From NCBI GenBank assembly GCA_910585955.1, contig CAJUGC010000016.1:1-40935 (forward strand): DNA of 40,935 bases. Reading direction: 5' to 3'. Source of the DNA: an uncultured Christensenella sp. (GTDB lineage: Bacteria > Bacillota > Clostridia > Christensenellales > Pumilibacteraceae). Below the pieces are notes generated by a model. The model ran no database searches. It was not told the DNA's origin and was given only the letters and a program-made list of their open reading frames with translations. The translations under genes and the position numbers were made by a program. Shown here piece by piece: positions 25,132-33,654 of the stretch (position 1 is its first letter; each line of letters starts with the position of its first letter).

Positions 25132-25950
25132 ATGAGCGGAATAATCGATTTTGATAAGATGTTCGAAGAGTACGCAATGGCGTGGTTTAAAGAGCACGAA
25201 GGGGAGTACGAAGACGAAAACGAAATCGAGGCAGTAATGCCGGACGTGTACGAGGCATGGGCAAGTTCGCCTTCGCATAAGCTCGGAGGCATAGCTCCGC
25301 GCGCTTTCTTCGACGGTATAGAAAAGCCCGAGGAGCTTATCGGCATACTCATAGGAACGAGCGAGGGGGATTGCAATCCGTGTTCGCTTCTGCTCGACGC
25401 TATAGTCGAAAACGGCGGCTGCGCTCCTCTCTTGACAGAACTCGTGAAAAAGCCGGCGACTTCGACGAAGCTCAAACTCATCTGCGTGCATCTGCTTGAG
25501 GAAATCGGAGCGGATCATCCGCTTGCGACATACATAGAGTGGGTGAAAGACGAAAACGCCGACGATGATTTGAGAGAAAGTGCGATAAGTATTCTCAAAC
25601 AGTATGCAAACAAAGTAAAGGAAGAGCTTTTGTCTGCGGCGGAAAATGCAAGTTTGGACGTAAAGACGGTCATTGCGGAAATTCTTTTAAGCGCCGAGCG
25701 CGACGAGCGTACGTTTAAACTGCTGTCAGAGCTTTTTTCGAGCGGCGACAATATTCCTTTGTATTCTCAGTATTTCGGAATGTACGGCGACGAGCGCGCC
25801 GCGGCGATACTCTATCGTGCGCTCGACGAGTGCAATTACGCCGAATATATAGAGATCAAGAACGCCATAGAAAGGCTTGGCGGCATAGTCGACGACGTTC
25901 GCGATTTTACGGACGATCCGACATATATCCTCATAAAGTCCAAGCATTGA
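25132..25950 (+). CDS. Helical-repeat protein of unknown function
   Basis: Not recognised. The 272 residues are acidic and helical. A start rich in E and D (FKEHEGEYEDENEIEAV) is followed by HEAT-like helix pairs (LLDAIVENGGCAPLLTELV, LKLICVHLLEEIGADHP, LRESAISILKQYANKVKEEL, VKTVIAEILLSAERDERTF), then GDERAAAILYRALDE. No catalytic motif, signal peptide or membrane helix is visible. The ribosome site AAAGGAG is followed by the ATG one base after the TPR gene's stop. Two adjacent helical-repeat proteins of this kind suggest a complex, which is inference only. Confidence 0.8.
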   Translation: MSGIIDFDKMFEEYAMAWFKEHEGEYEDENEIEAVMPDVYEAWASSPSHKLGGIAPRAFFDGIEKPEELIGILIGTSEGDCNPCSLLLDAIVENGGCAPLLTELVKKPATSTKLKLICVHLLEEIGADHPLATYIEWVKDENADDDLRESAISILKQYANKVKEELLSAAENASLDVKTVIAEILLSAERDERTFKLLSELFSSGDNIPLYSQYFGMYGDERAAAILYRALDECNYAEYIEIKNAIERLGGIVDDVRDFTDDPTYILIKSKH

Positions 25951-25995
25951 GTTTTTATCTCTCATAGTTCGAGACTTCTGCGAATAGAATATCGT

Positions 25996-27015
25996 ATGAG
26001 TTTCAAGCGGTGTTTTTCCATAGCCATGCTTATAGTCGGAACCGTTATCGGCGCGGGCTTTGCTTCCGGTGCGGAAATTGCGTCGTTTTTTGGCATAAGC
26101 GCGATAAATCCTTTAAACGCACTTTTTTGCGCGTTGCTTACGTTCGGTGGGTGCGCGCTCTTTCTTTTTCTCGGATCTCGCTTTAAACCAAATGACATAG
26201 GCGGACTGAACGGACTTTTAGTCGGTAAAGCAAGACCGCTGCTCGACGGATTTCTGCTCATGAATTCTCTGATTGTGCTCGCGGGTATGCTTGCCGCTTT
26301 CGATTCCATAGGAAAATCTTTCGTGGGCTTTCCGATGTTTTCTCTGCTGTTCGGCGCGCTCGCGGCAGTCATAGTGACGCGCGGAATAGGCGGACTTATA
26401 AAGCTCAACACCGTTGTGCTTCCCGGTGTCGTGGCGACGCTTATAGTCGTATGCGTCATGAGCATAGACGGCAAAGCTTTGCAGTTCGAGTTCCTTTCGC
26501 TCAAGCCCTTTACGTCCGTCGTGTATGTCAGCATGAATCTGATTCTTGCCGCAGGCGCTCTCATTTCGGTGCGCGGCATGAAGCCGAAGGAGATTCTCTG
26601 CTCGTCCGGAATAGCCGCTTTCGTTATAGGCACGCTCATGTTCATAATAATACTTGCGCTCAATTCCGCGGATTTCACCTCCGCGTTGCCTACGCTCGAT
26701 ATGGCGAAAGCAATAAATCCCGTGCTGTTTATCCTTGCCGTCGTATCGATTTCCGCGTCGATTTTCACTACTCTTCTCACTGCGATGAATTGCCTTACCG
26801 ATTATGCGAGCGGCGTCGTTAAAAGCAGACCCATAGCCGCGTTCTGCGTTCTTGCCGTCGGACTTCTGCTATCCGTGCTCGGCTTCGAACGCGTCGTCGG
26901 CGCGCTCTATCCCGTAATCGGTGGGCTGGGAGTCGCGTACGTCGTGTTGAACATAATATTCTTTATCCGCGCCGGTTGCAGGCCGGTACGCCGTTTAAAG
27001 GGGAATGTGCATTAG
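25996..27015 (+). CDS. YkvI-like membrane transporter
   Basis: An integral membrane protein of 339 residues with about ten transmembrane segments. It begins with IAMLIVGTVIGAGFASGAEIASFF, whose glycine-rich broken helix (IGAGFASG) is typical of the LeuT-fold YkvI family of uncharacterised Bacillus/Clostridium transporters. Other segments include ALLTFGGCALFLFLGS, LIVLAGMLAAFDS and ISASIFTTLLTAMNCL. The substrate is unknown; amino acids or other cation-coupled solutes are reasonable for the fold. It starts 45 bases after the previous gene without a recognisable ribosome site; a weak -10 (TAGAAT, 25985-25990) lies just upstream. A bidirectional terminator follows. Confidence 0.85.
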   Translation: MSFKRCFSIAMLIVGTVIGAGFASGAEIASFFGISAINPLNALFCALLTFGGCALFLFLGSRFKPNDIGGLNGLLVGKARPLLDGFLLMNSLIVLAGMLAAFDSIGKSFVGFPMFSLLFGALAAVIVTRGIGGLIKLNTVVLPGVVATLIVVCVMSIDGKALQFEFLSLKPFTSVVYVSMNLILAAGALISVRGMKPKEILCSSGIAAFVIGTLMFIIILALNSADFTSALPTLDMAKAINPVLFILAVVSISASIFTTLLTAMNCLTDYASGVVKSRPIAAFCVLAVGLLLSVLGFERVVGALYPVIGGLGVAYVVLNIIFFIRAGCRPVRRLKGNVH

Positions 27016-27055
27016 AAGCTTAAGTCTCGTGCATTATTCGATTTTGTTGAAAAAA

Positions 27056-27078
27056 GAGCAAAGCGTCATGCTTTGCTC
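27056..27078. terminator. Bidirectional terminator between convergent genes
   Basis: GAGCAAAGC (27056-27064) and GCTTTGCTC (27070-27078) form a nine-pair stem around GTCAT, with A-rich sequence before and TTT after. Confidence 0.8.
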
Positions 27079-27099
27079 TTTGCTCTGTTGTACATGATA

Positions 27100-27933
27100 T
27101 CATCTTTTGGACGCGACGTGCCGCTCGATGAGAGCCACTCCGAGATACATCAGCGCGGCAAGCACGCAAAGAATGACTGTAGACGTCATTACGAGGTCGA
27201 GCTTAAAGACCTGACCTCCGTAGATGATCAGATAGCCGAGTCCCGCGCTCGAGACCAGATATTCGCCCATAATAGTGCCTACCCAGGCGAGTCCTACATT
27301 GATCTTCATTACGGAGATGAGATTCGGGAGCGATTGCGGAAGAACGAGCTTGAAAAACGTCTGCGTCCTCGTTGCTCCCATCGAGCGCATCAGCAGAAGT
27401 TTTCCCTCGTCGCAGGCGAGGAAACCGCCGAGTACGCTTATTACCGTAACTATTACGCAGATGAGAACGGTCATGGTTACTATAGCTTTCATGCCCGCGC
27501 CCATCCAGACGATAATTATAGGACCGAGAGCGACTTTCGGAAGTGAGTTGAGCGTGACTATATACGGTTCCAATACTCGGCGGGCGGTCTTGCTCGACCA
27601 AAGCCCGACGGCTATGAAAAAGCCGAGCGCGCTCGAAACTACGAAGCCGACAATGCATTCGAGAAGGGTTATGCCGACGTGTTTTAAAAGGTCTTGTTTC
27701 AAAAGCGTTGCAAGCGTCTTTATAATGCGTATGGGCGAGCTTGTTATGAAATCGTCTATTACGCCTGTCGAGGCAAGCAATTGCCATAGTCCGATAAAAA
27801 GTATGAGCACGGCGATTTGCAGAGAGAGCACCTTTACTTTGTCGCGCTTGACCGAGCGTAGATACGCGGCGCGCGCAGCCGGAAGCTGAGAGTATTTGAT
27901 GCGCGGTTTCTTTTGTTTATTCTTTTTCGTCAT
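27100..27933 (-). CDS. ABC importer permease (SsuC/TauC/ThiX type)
   Basis: The membrane subunit of an importer for nitrogen- or sulfur-containing small molecules or thiamine precursors. The 277 residues have a basic N-terminal tail (TKKNKQKKPRIK) and six hydrophobic segments from about residue 38. The binding-protein-dependent transport motif reads GFLACDEGKLLLMRSMGATRTQTFFKLVLPQSLP in two parts, including the EAA-loop glycine. The family is that of SsuC, TauC and ThiX. The ATG at 27933 follows AAGGAGGTCAGTT and lies inside the 3' end of the ATPase gene (17-base overlap), so the two are coupled. Confidence 0.93.
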   Translation of the reverse strand: MTKKNKQKKPRIKYSQLPAARAAYLRSVKRDKVKVLSLQIAVLILFIGLWQLLASTGVIDDFITSSPIRIIKTLATLLKQDLLKHVGITLLECIVGFVVSSALGFFIAVGLWSSKTARRVLEPYIVTLNSLPKVALGPIIIVWMGAGMKAIVTMTVLICVIVTVISVLGGFLACDEGKLLLMRSMGATRTQTFFKLVLPQSLPNLISVMKINVGLAWVGTIMGEYLVSSAGLGYLIIYGGQVFKLDLVMTSTVILCVLAALMYLGVALIERHVASKR

Positions 27934-28681
27934 AACTGACCTCCTTCCACACGGCGTCGAACCAGTGCGAGAACTCGGGCGATGCACGTCGCTCGAACGG
28001 AGTCAAAGCGTCTATTTTCGGCTCGAATATGCTCTTTACGCAGGCAGGACGGCGGGACAGCATGATTATTCTGTCGGCAACGGAAACCGCTTCCGAAATG
28101 TCGTGCGTAACGAGCAACGCCGTTTTGCCTTCGCTTTTTATTATGGAGTAAACGTCGTCGCAAACCGACAACCTCGTCTGGAAGTCGAGAGCCGAAAACG
28201 GCTCGTCTAAAAGAAGAAGTTTTGGTTTGAACGCGAGCGTCCTGATAAGCGCGACACGCTGTCGCATACCTCCCGAAAGTTCGGGAGGAAAGCTTTTTTT
28301 GAAATCTCCGAGTCCGTATTTGTCAAGCAGATCGCCGGCGTATTTCTCCGTTTCGGGCGAAACTTTCTTTTGTATTTCGAGACCGAGCATTACGTTCTTG
28401 AAAATCGTGCGCCACTCGAATAGATTGTCTTTTTGCAGCATATATCCGACGCTGCTCATGGGACCCGTCACCTTACTTCCGTCCACCTCGACAGAACCGG
28501 AAGTGGGGAATAGCAGTCCCGATACGAGCGAGAGCACCGTCGTTTTGCCGCAACCCGACGGTCCTACGAGCGCGACGAATTCGCCCTCTTCGACGGAAAG
28601 CGACAGGTTTTTAAGCGCGTCCGTCTGTCCCTGAGGGGTTTGGTAAGTCAGGTTCACGTCATCGAATTTGAGTATTTCCAT
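27917..28681 (-). CDS. ABC importer ATPase (SsuB/TauB/ThiZ type)
   Basis: Powers the importer encoded around it. The 254 residues have Walker A GPSGCGKTT (about 39-47), Q-loop VGYMLQKDNLFEW, signature LSGGMRQRVALIRTL, Walker B LLLLDEPFSALD and the switch histidine VTHDISEA. This is the family of nitrate/sulfonate/taurine and thiamine-precursor transporters. The ATG has AGAGGTG upstream. It starts 31 bases after the binding-protein gene and overlaps the permease gene, giving the order binding protein, ATPase, permease. Confidence 0.95.
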   Translation of the reverse strand: MEILKFDDVNLTYQTPQGQTDALKNLSLSVEEGEFVALVGPSGCGKTTVLSLVSGLLFPTSGSVEVDGSKVTGPMSSVGYMLQKDNLFEWRTIFKNVMLGLEIQKKVSPETEKYAGDLLDKYGLGDFKKSFPPELSGGMRQRVALIRTLAFKPKLLLLDEPFSALDFQTRLSVCDDVYSIIKSEGKTALLVTHDISEAVSVADRIIMLSRRPACVKSIFEPKIDALTPFERRASPEFSHWFDAVWKEVSYDEKE

Positions 28682-28712
28682 CGTAACACCTCTTTGGTTT
28701 AGGAGTGGTTTT

Positions 28713-29705
28713 TTAAGCGATTACCTCTTTCGCAAGCGAGTTGTCTACGGCAAGATCGAAGTCTGCTCGCGAAGAGAGAGTGCCCGCGTTTTCCATGATG
28801 TCCATGAGGTGATCGAAATCTTCCTCTTTCATGACAGGCGTGGAACTCCATGCGCCTATTTCGCGGTAGCTGTCTATTGCGGCTGCGATCGAAGCGAGAG
28901 GAGTGCCGACGAACGACGCTTCCAGCGCGGGCGCCACTTTATCGGACGGGTTGTCAATGAGGTATTTATATCCCTTTACGACTGCGCGCAAGAATGCAAG
29001 CGCGGTGTCGCGGTTCTTTTCGAGATAGCTCTTAGAAGCCGAAAAAGCCGTATACGGCACGCTGCCTGCCGCAGCGCCGACCGAGGCTACGATATAGCCC
29101 TTGCCCGCGGCTTGATATTCGGAAGCCGTCGGTTCGAACATGGTTACATAGTCGTATTTCGTGTCGCCCTCGAACGCGCCCACCATGAGGTCGAACGCGA
29201 CCGTCGTGTCTAGATTGATGTTCTTGTCGTGATATAGACCCGCGCTGTTGCAGACGTACTGAAGCGTCATTGCGGGCACGCCGCCTGCACGCCCGGCAAG
29301 TATGTGTTTGTTTTCCAAGTTCTCCCACTTAAAGTCGGGTTCGGGATTTCTGCCGACGAGAAACGATCCGTCGCACGCCGTCAGCTGTCCGAATATTACG
29401 GGATAGTTCCGCTGTCCCTCGACATGGCAGTATATCGTCGCTTCGGGACCCATGAGGCCTATGTCGGCGGAATTGGACGCTATGGCGGTCATGACTTTGT
29501 CCGCGCCGCCTGCATTCGTAAGCTCGATTTCCAGTCCTTCCTCTTCGAAATAACCGTTGTTTATGGCTATATAAAGCGGAGCGTAAAAGATGCTGTGCGT
29601 GACCTCCGACAATCTCACTTTGGTTTTTCCGTTTCCGCCGCAGCCCGCAAAGCAGACAAGGCATAGCATGGCGCTTAAAACGACAGCCAAAATTTTTTTC
29701 TTCAT
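28713..29705 (-). CDS. Substrate-binding lipoprotein, NMT1/THI5/SsuA family
   Basis: Captures the ligand outside the membrane and delivers it to the importer. The 330-residue protein has a lipoprotein signal (MKKKILAVVLSAMLC, lipobox FAGC with C22), followed by an NMT1/THI5-like periplasmic-binding fold: RLSEVTHSIFYAPLYIAINN, GYFEEEGLEIELTNAGGADK, ASNSADIGLMGPEATIY. Members bind sulfonates, nitrate, riboflavin or pyrimidine precursors. The sequence does not decide, and I found no thiamine riboswitch in the leader. The ATG at 29705 follows AAGGAG. First gene of a complete three-gene importer. Confidence 0.93.
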   Translation of the reverse strand: MKKKILAVVLSAMLCLVCFAGCGGNGKTKVRLSEVTHSIFYAPLYIAINNGYFEEEGLEIELTNAGGADKVMTAIASNSADIGLMGPEATIYCHVEGQRNYPVIFGQLTACDGSFLVGRNPEPDFKWENLENKHILAGRAGGVPAMTLQYVCNSAGLYHDKNINLDTTVAFDLMVGAFEGDTKYDYVTMFEPTASEYQAAGKGYIVASVGAAAGSVPYTAFSASKSYLEKNRDTALAFLRAVVKGYKYLIDNPSDKVAPALEASFVGTPLASIAAAIDSYREIGAWSSTPVMKEEDFDHLMDIMENAGTLSSRADFDLAVDNSLAKEVIA

Positions 29706-29800
29706 TTTGTTTCTCCTTATAATGTATGACCTATCGAGAGGGAGACCTTGCTCGCAAAGGACGCACTTTCGACAAGCCTTTATATACCACCATATTATGC
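29706..29800 (-). promoter_or_regulatory. Structured leader of the ABC importer operon, unidentified
   Basis: The minus-strand leader can fold. CTTGTCGAAAG and CTTTGCGAGCAAG (29747-29776) form a bulged stem around TGCGTC, enclosed by ATAATATG and CATACATTAT, with the ribosome site just after. A weak promoter may be GTAACA plus CATAAT near 29790-29820. It does not match TPP, guanidine or T-box consensus that I know. Confidence 0.35.
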
Positions 29801-29877
29801 CGTCCGATTTGCCCCTGTTACGCAATGGAAAAGATTGATTCCGCTGTAAAAATTTTTTTCCTATTGCTTTTCTTTTC

Positions 29878-29906
29878 TTGCAAAACGCTCGGAAATATTG
29901 TATACT
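29878..29906 (+). promoter_or_regulatory. Promoter of valS
   Basis: -35 TTGCAA (29878-29883), 17-base spacer, -10 TATACT (29901-29906), only 31 bases before the ATG. This leaves no room for a T-box leader. Confidence 0.8.
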
Positions 29907-29937
29907 GATAGGCAAGTAACGAAATCGGAGAATAGTA

Positions 29938-32547
29938 ATGAACAAGACCTACGAACCCAAGAGCTTTGAGGGCAAGCTGTATAAGAAATGGACGGACAAG
30001 AAGTATTTCCATGCAGATAGCGGCAGTAAGAAAAAGCCGTTTACGATAGTAATGCCGCCGCCCAATATAACGGGTCAGCTTCACGTCGGGCACGCGCTCG
30101 ATATGACTCTTCAAGACGCGGTCACGCGTTATAAAAGAATGAAGGGGTTCGAAGCTCTGTGGCTTCCCGGCGTCGATCACGCTTCGATCGCGACCGAAGT
30201 CAAGGTCGTTGAAAAAATGAAAGAGGAAGGGCTTACGAAAGCCGAAGTCGGAAGAGAGGGCTTTTTGAAGCGCGCTTACGATTGGAAGGAAAAGTACGGC
30301 GGACGCATTGTGGAACAGCTGAAAACGCTCGGTTCTTCCTGTGATTGGGATAGGCAGGCATTTACTATGGACGAGCGTTGCAGCAGCGCCGTGCGCGAAG
30401 TGTTTGTCAATCTTTACGAGAAAGGTCTTATCTATAGGGGAGACAGAATCATAAATTGGTGTCCGTGCTGCCACACGGCTATTTCCGACGCGGAAGTCGA
30501 ATACGAGCAGGCGGATTCTCACCTTTGGCACATCAAGTATCCTTTGGAAGACGGAAGCGGATTCATAACCGTCGCCACGACTCGTCCCGAGACGCTTCTC
30601 GGCGATGTGGCGGTCGCCGTCAATCCAAAAGATAAGAAATATGCGGCGTATGTGGGAAAGAATCTCGTACTTCCGCTTGTCGGCAGAATTATCCCCGTTG
30701 TCGCCGACGACTACGTCGAAAGCGGTTTCGGCACGGGCGCGGTCAAGATTACGCCCGCGCACGACCCCAACGACTTCGAGGTCGGCAGAAGGCACGATTT
30801 GCCCGTCATAAAAGTTATGGACGATTCTGCTTGTATGAACGAACTTGCCGGCAAGTACGCGGGACTTGACAGATTCGCCGCAAGAGAAGCGGTGCTCGAA
30901 GATCTCAAAGAACTCGGACTTTTGACGAAAATCGAAAAGCACGTCCACAATGTAGGACATTGCTATCGCTGTAACACCGTGATAGAACCGATGGTTTCAA
31001 AGCAATGGTTCGTAAAAATGCAACCGCTCGCAAAACCGGCTATAGACGCTGTAAAGAATAAATCGGTCAACTTTATGCCCAAGCGCTTCGAAAAGGTCTA
31101 TCTCCATTGGATGGAGAACATCCGCGATTGGTGCATAAGCCGTCAGCTCTGGTGGGGGCACAGAATCCCCGCATACTATTGCGACGCGTGCGGCTCTACG
31201 CACGTCTCGAAAGAGGACATAACGACTTGTCCGAAGTGCGGCGAAAAACTCAAACAGGACGAGGACGTTCTCGATACTTGGTTCAGTTCGGCTCTCTGGC
31301 CTTTTTCGACGCTCGGCTATCCCGATAAAACGAAAGATCTCGAGTTTTTCTATCCTACGTCGCTACTCATAACGGGCTATGATATAATCTTTTTCTGGGT
31401 CGCGAGAATGATCTTCTCGGGACTCGAACACACGGGAAAAGCGCCGTTTAAGGATGTGCTCATTCACGGCATTGTTCGCGACAAGCTCGGACGCAAGATG
31501 TCGAAGTCGCTCGGCAACGGCGTCGATCCCATGGAGATAATCGACAAGTACGGAGCGGATACGTTGAGACTTTCTCTCGTCAGCGGCGTAAAGGCGGGCG
31601 GCGACATAAAGTACAGCGAGGACAAGTGCGAGGGCTTCCGCAACTTCATAAACAAGATTTGGAACGCCGCGCGTTTCGTGCTCATGAACGCCGACGGCGT
31701 GGAGGTAAAGGAACTCGATAAGGTCAAACTTACAGTTGCGGACAAGTGGATTCTTACGGAATTGTCGTCGCTCATAACTTCGGTAACGAAATATATGGAG
31801 CGCTATGAAGTCGGCATTGCCGCGGCAAAGCTCTACGAGTTCATAAGGAGCGAGTTCTGCGACAAGTATATCGAGCTCAGCAAGCCCGCGCTCTACAGCT
31901 CGGACGGAGAAAGAAGAACGGACACGGTGTCGGTGCTCGTCTATGTGCTTCGCGCTCTCCTAAAACTCGCGCACCCGATAATCCCGTTCGTTACGGCGGA
32001 GATCTACGACAGTCTGCCGGGGAACGACGCCGAAGACATAATGATCTCGAAATACCCCGAGCCGCTGGGGAAAGTCTATCGCAAGGACGCGCGCGAAATG
32101 AGAGCGGTGCTCGAGCTCATTCACGACGTGAGAAATCTGCGCGCCGAAATGAACGTGAGCCAGTCTACGCGAACGGCGATTTATCTCATTCCCAAGGACG
32201 GCTACGAAAAGCTTGTCAAAAGGTCTGCGGACTATATCGAAAAGCTCGCAGGCGGCAATGCGATAATTATCGGCAAACGCCCCGACGAAAAAGCTACGGA
32301 ACTTGTTACGCAAATAGCCGAAGTCTATCTTCCGCTCGGTCAACTCATAGATTTTGATAAGGAGCGCGAACGTCTCGAAAAAGAACTCAAAGCTATAAAA
32401 AGCGAGCTTGCTCGTGCAAGCGGAAAACTCTCTAATCCCGGCTTTGCGGCAAAAGCTCCCGCACATCTCGTAGAAGAGGAGAGGGCAAAGCTCGAAAAGT
32501 ATACTGCTCTTAAGGCGGATTTGCTTTCCAAGCTCTCCGATATCTGA
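29938..32547 (+). CDS. valS: Valyl-tRNA synthetase
   Basis: Charges tRNA-Val with valine. The 869-residue class I enzyme has the HIGH-type motif H49-V-G-H52 (PPPNITGQLHVGHALD), the editing domain (VATTRPETLLGDVAVAVNP), a zinc-binding cysteine region (CDACGSTHV, TTCPKCGEKL), and KMSKS at 520-524 (GRKMSKSLGN). The anticodon-binding domain and a C-terminal coiled-coil arm follow (DFDKERERLEKELKAIK, then SELARASGKLSN). The length matches bacterial ValRS. The ribosome site is ATCGGAG. Unlike many Firmicutes valS genes it has a leader of about 25 bases and no T-box. The next plus-strand signal is a terminator at 32651-32691. Confidence 0.98.
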   Translation: MNKTYEPKSFEGKLYKKWTDKKYFHADSGSKKKPFTIVMPPPNITGQLHVGHALDMTLQDAVTRYKRMKGFEALWLPGVDHASIATEVKVVEKMKEEGLTKAEVGREGFLKRAYDWKEKYGGRIVEQLKTLGSSCDWDRQAFTMDERCSSAVREVFVNLYEKGLIYRGDRIINWCPCCHTAISDAEVEYEQADSHLWHIKYPLEDGSGFITVATTRPETLLGDVAVAVNPKDKKYAAYVGKNLVLPLVGRIIPVVADDYVESGFGTGAVKITPAHDPNDFEVGRRHDLPVIKVMDDSACMNELAGKYAGLDRFAAREAVLEDLKELGLLTKIEKHVHNVGHCYRCNTVIEPMVSKQWFVKMQPLAKPAIDAVKNKSVNFMPKRFEKVYLHWMENIRDWCISRQLWWGHRIPAYYCDACGSTHVSKEDITTCPKCGEKLKQDEDVLDTWFSSALWPFSTLGYPDKTKDLEFFYPTSLLITGYDIIFFWVARMIFSGLEHTGKAPFKDVLIHGIVRDKLGRKMSKSLGNGVDPMEIIDKYGADTLRLSLVSGVKAGGDIKYSEDKCEGFRNFINKIWNAARFVLMNADGVEVKELDKVKLTVADKWILTELSSLITSVTKYMERYEVGIAAAKLYEFIRSEFCDKYIELSKPALYSSDGERRTDTVSVLVYVLRALLKLAHPIIPFVTAEIYDSLPGNDAEDIMISKYPEPLGKVYRKDAREMRAVLELIHDVRNLRAEMNVSQSTRTAIYLIPKDGYEKLVKRSADYIEKLAGGNAIIIGKRPDEKATELVTQIAEVYLPLGQLIDFDKERERLEKELKAIKSELARASGKLSNPGFAAKAPAHLVEEERAKLEKYTALKADLLSKLSDI

Positions 32548-32562
32548 TTTTGACAGCCGGTC

Positions 32563-32600
32563 GTAACAGCGGTTTAAGGCGCATGGAGAGCGATTGTTAC
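32563..32600 (+). repeat. Inverted repeat in the valS 3' region
   Basis: GTAACA (32563-32568) and TGTTAC (32595-32600) flank 26 bases after the valS stop. The 32548-32762 gap contains only this weak stem and the terminator downstream. Confidence 0.3.
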
Positions 32601-32650
32601 CGAGCGTAGCACGGTATGGCGGTTCGTAAAATTATTTTTCATAAAAAAAC

Positions 32651-32691
32651 AATCGCCGCAAGAACGCGAAAACGGATTTGCGGCGATTTTT
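32651..32691. terminator. Bidirectional terminator between valS and the TSCPD gene
   Basis: AATCGCCGCAA (32651-32661) pairs perfectly with TTGCGGCGATT (32678-32688); T-run to 32691 and A-run before it. Confidence 0.85.
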
Positions 32692-32762
32692 ATATTGCAA
32701 TAATTTTCGTCTCGAAAAAAGCTTCTCGAGTCGGGGAAGCGAAAATGGAGATATGTATATTT

Positions 32763-33011
32763 CTACTCGTGATTTTTTTTGTATTCGATAAGCGCTTTGG
32801 CAAGCTGATCGGGGCAGGAAGTGCCGTTGCGGCATTGCACGCCCTGAAGTCGAGCGATTATGTCGTCGATCTTCATGCCGACGGCGAGACGGGAAACGCC
32901 CTGCGTGTTGCCGCTGCAGCCGTTTATGAACTTCAGCGACTTGAGGATTCCGTCCTCCACTTCGTAAATGATTTGGCGACTGCAAGTGCCGACCGTTCTG
33001 TAAGATTCCAT
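32763..33011 (-). CDS. TSCPD domain protein (TIGR03905 type)
   Basis: An 82-residue protein built of one TSCPD domain, named from its motif, here seen as GTSCPDQLAKAL near the C-terminus. An N-terminal MESYRTVGTCSRQIIYEV and GCSGNTQGVSRLAVGM contribute conserved cysteines that may bind metal. The same domain occurs at the C-terminus of some ribonucleotide reductases; stand-alone versions are common in Clostridia and have no known function. The ATG at 33011 follows AAAGGAG. It lies 29 bases after the DUF4364 gene and is likely cotranscribed with it. Confidence 0.9.
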   Translation of the reverse strand: MESYRTVGTCSRQIIYEVEDGILKSLKFINGCSGNTQGVSRLAVGMKIDDIIARLQGVQCRNGTSCPDQLAKALIEYKKNHE

Positions 33012-33040
33012 TGTGTATGCTCCTTTCGTATTTTTTAGTA

Positions 33041-33565
33041 TCAATCGACGAGTACGTCGTGAATAGACGAGTAGACTTGCGCCGCTTTGTCCTTCCACTT
33101 TTCGTAGACGGACTTTGCCGTATGGCGGTTTGCGACGTTAAGCTTTATTTCGAGCGTCGTTTTTATCGGATCGATTATCTTTAAAAGCACGGTATATGTT
33201 CCGTCCGCGTTTTTGTAATAAGTGCCCGAATATTCCTGTTTGCGGCGAAACAGCATACGGTTTTCTTTGATGTATTCCGTAATGTCGCTGCGAAGCGATG
33301 TCGGGATCTGCATATAAAACATCGCAAGACACATTCGTCCGTTCGGCGTAATGGAATAATAGCTGTTTCTGTCGTGAGTGGATTGATATATGAATTCCTT
33401 TTCGAGAAGTTGCGACATGGCTTGTTTGCAATCCATATAGGCGAGCCAAAGATTGCGGCTCGTGCACATTTCGATAATGGTATTCTCTGTTATGGGAACG
33501 TCCATCTTGTCGAAAACGAACAGCAAAATAAGTTTATTCACGGTTGCTTCGCCGGAAAGTTCCAC
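33041..33565 (-). CDS. DUF4364 family protein (winged-helix-like)
   Basis: A 174-residue protein of the DUF4364 family found in Clostridia. The first 85 residues look like a winged helix of the PadR/MarR kind (NKLILLFVFDKMDVPITENTI in two parts, AMSQLLEKEFIYQSTHDRNSYYSITPNGR). The second half is a beta-rich domain (YKNADGTYTVLLKIIDP, TTLEIKLNVANRHTAKSVYEKW). A regulatory role is likely from the fold but unproven. The start is a GTG with GGAGG about 13 bases upstream, longer than ideal. A promoter at 33600-33629 drives it and the TSCPD gene. Confidence 0.88.
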   Translation of the reverse strand: MELSGEATVNKLILLFVFDKMDVPITENTIIEMCTSRNLWLAYMDCKQAMSQLLEKEFIYQSTHDRNSYYSITPNGRMCLAMFYMQIPTSLRSDITEYIKENRMLFRRKQEYSGTYYKNADGTYTVLLKIIDPIKTTLEIKLNVANRHTAKSVYEKWKDKAAQVYSSIHDVLVD

Positions 33566-33599
33566 TTTAGACGCTTATCCTCCATCTTAATGTCTATCT

Positions 33600-33629
33600 A
33601 TTATAACACAGAGGCGGGGAGTAAATCAA
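33600..33629 (-). promoter_or_regulatory. Promoter of DUF4364-TSCPD
   Basis: On the minus strand: -35 TTGATT (33624-33629), 18-base spacer, perfect -10 TATAAT (33600-33605). Confidence 0.7.
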
Positions 33630-33654
33630 CATATTTGGACGATTTTTTACAAAA

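Noticed and set aside
25985..25998. A fourth leaderless start at the YkvI-like gene
   Set aside because: TAGAAT lies five bases before the ATG, but no acceptable -35 is found at 16-18 bases upstream, so the promoter is unconvincing.
29706..29880. Thiamine (TPP) riboswitch for the NMT1/THI5-like importer
   Set aside because: The conserved CTGAGA and GAACCTGATC blocks are absent on the minus-strand leader.
29884..29938. T-box leader for valS
   Set aside because: The promoter lies 31 bases before the ATG, leaving no space for one, and no GGTGG-type T-box sequence is present.
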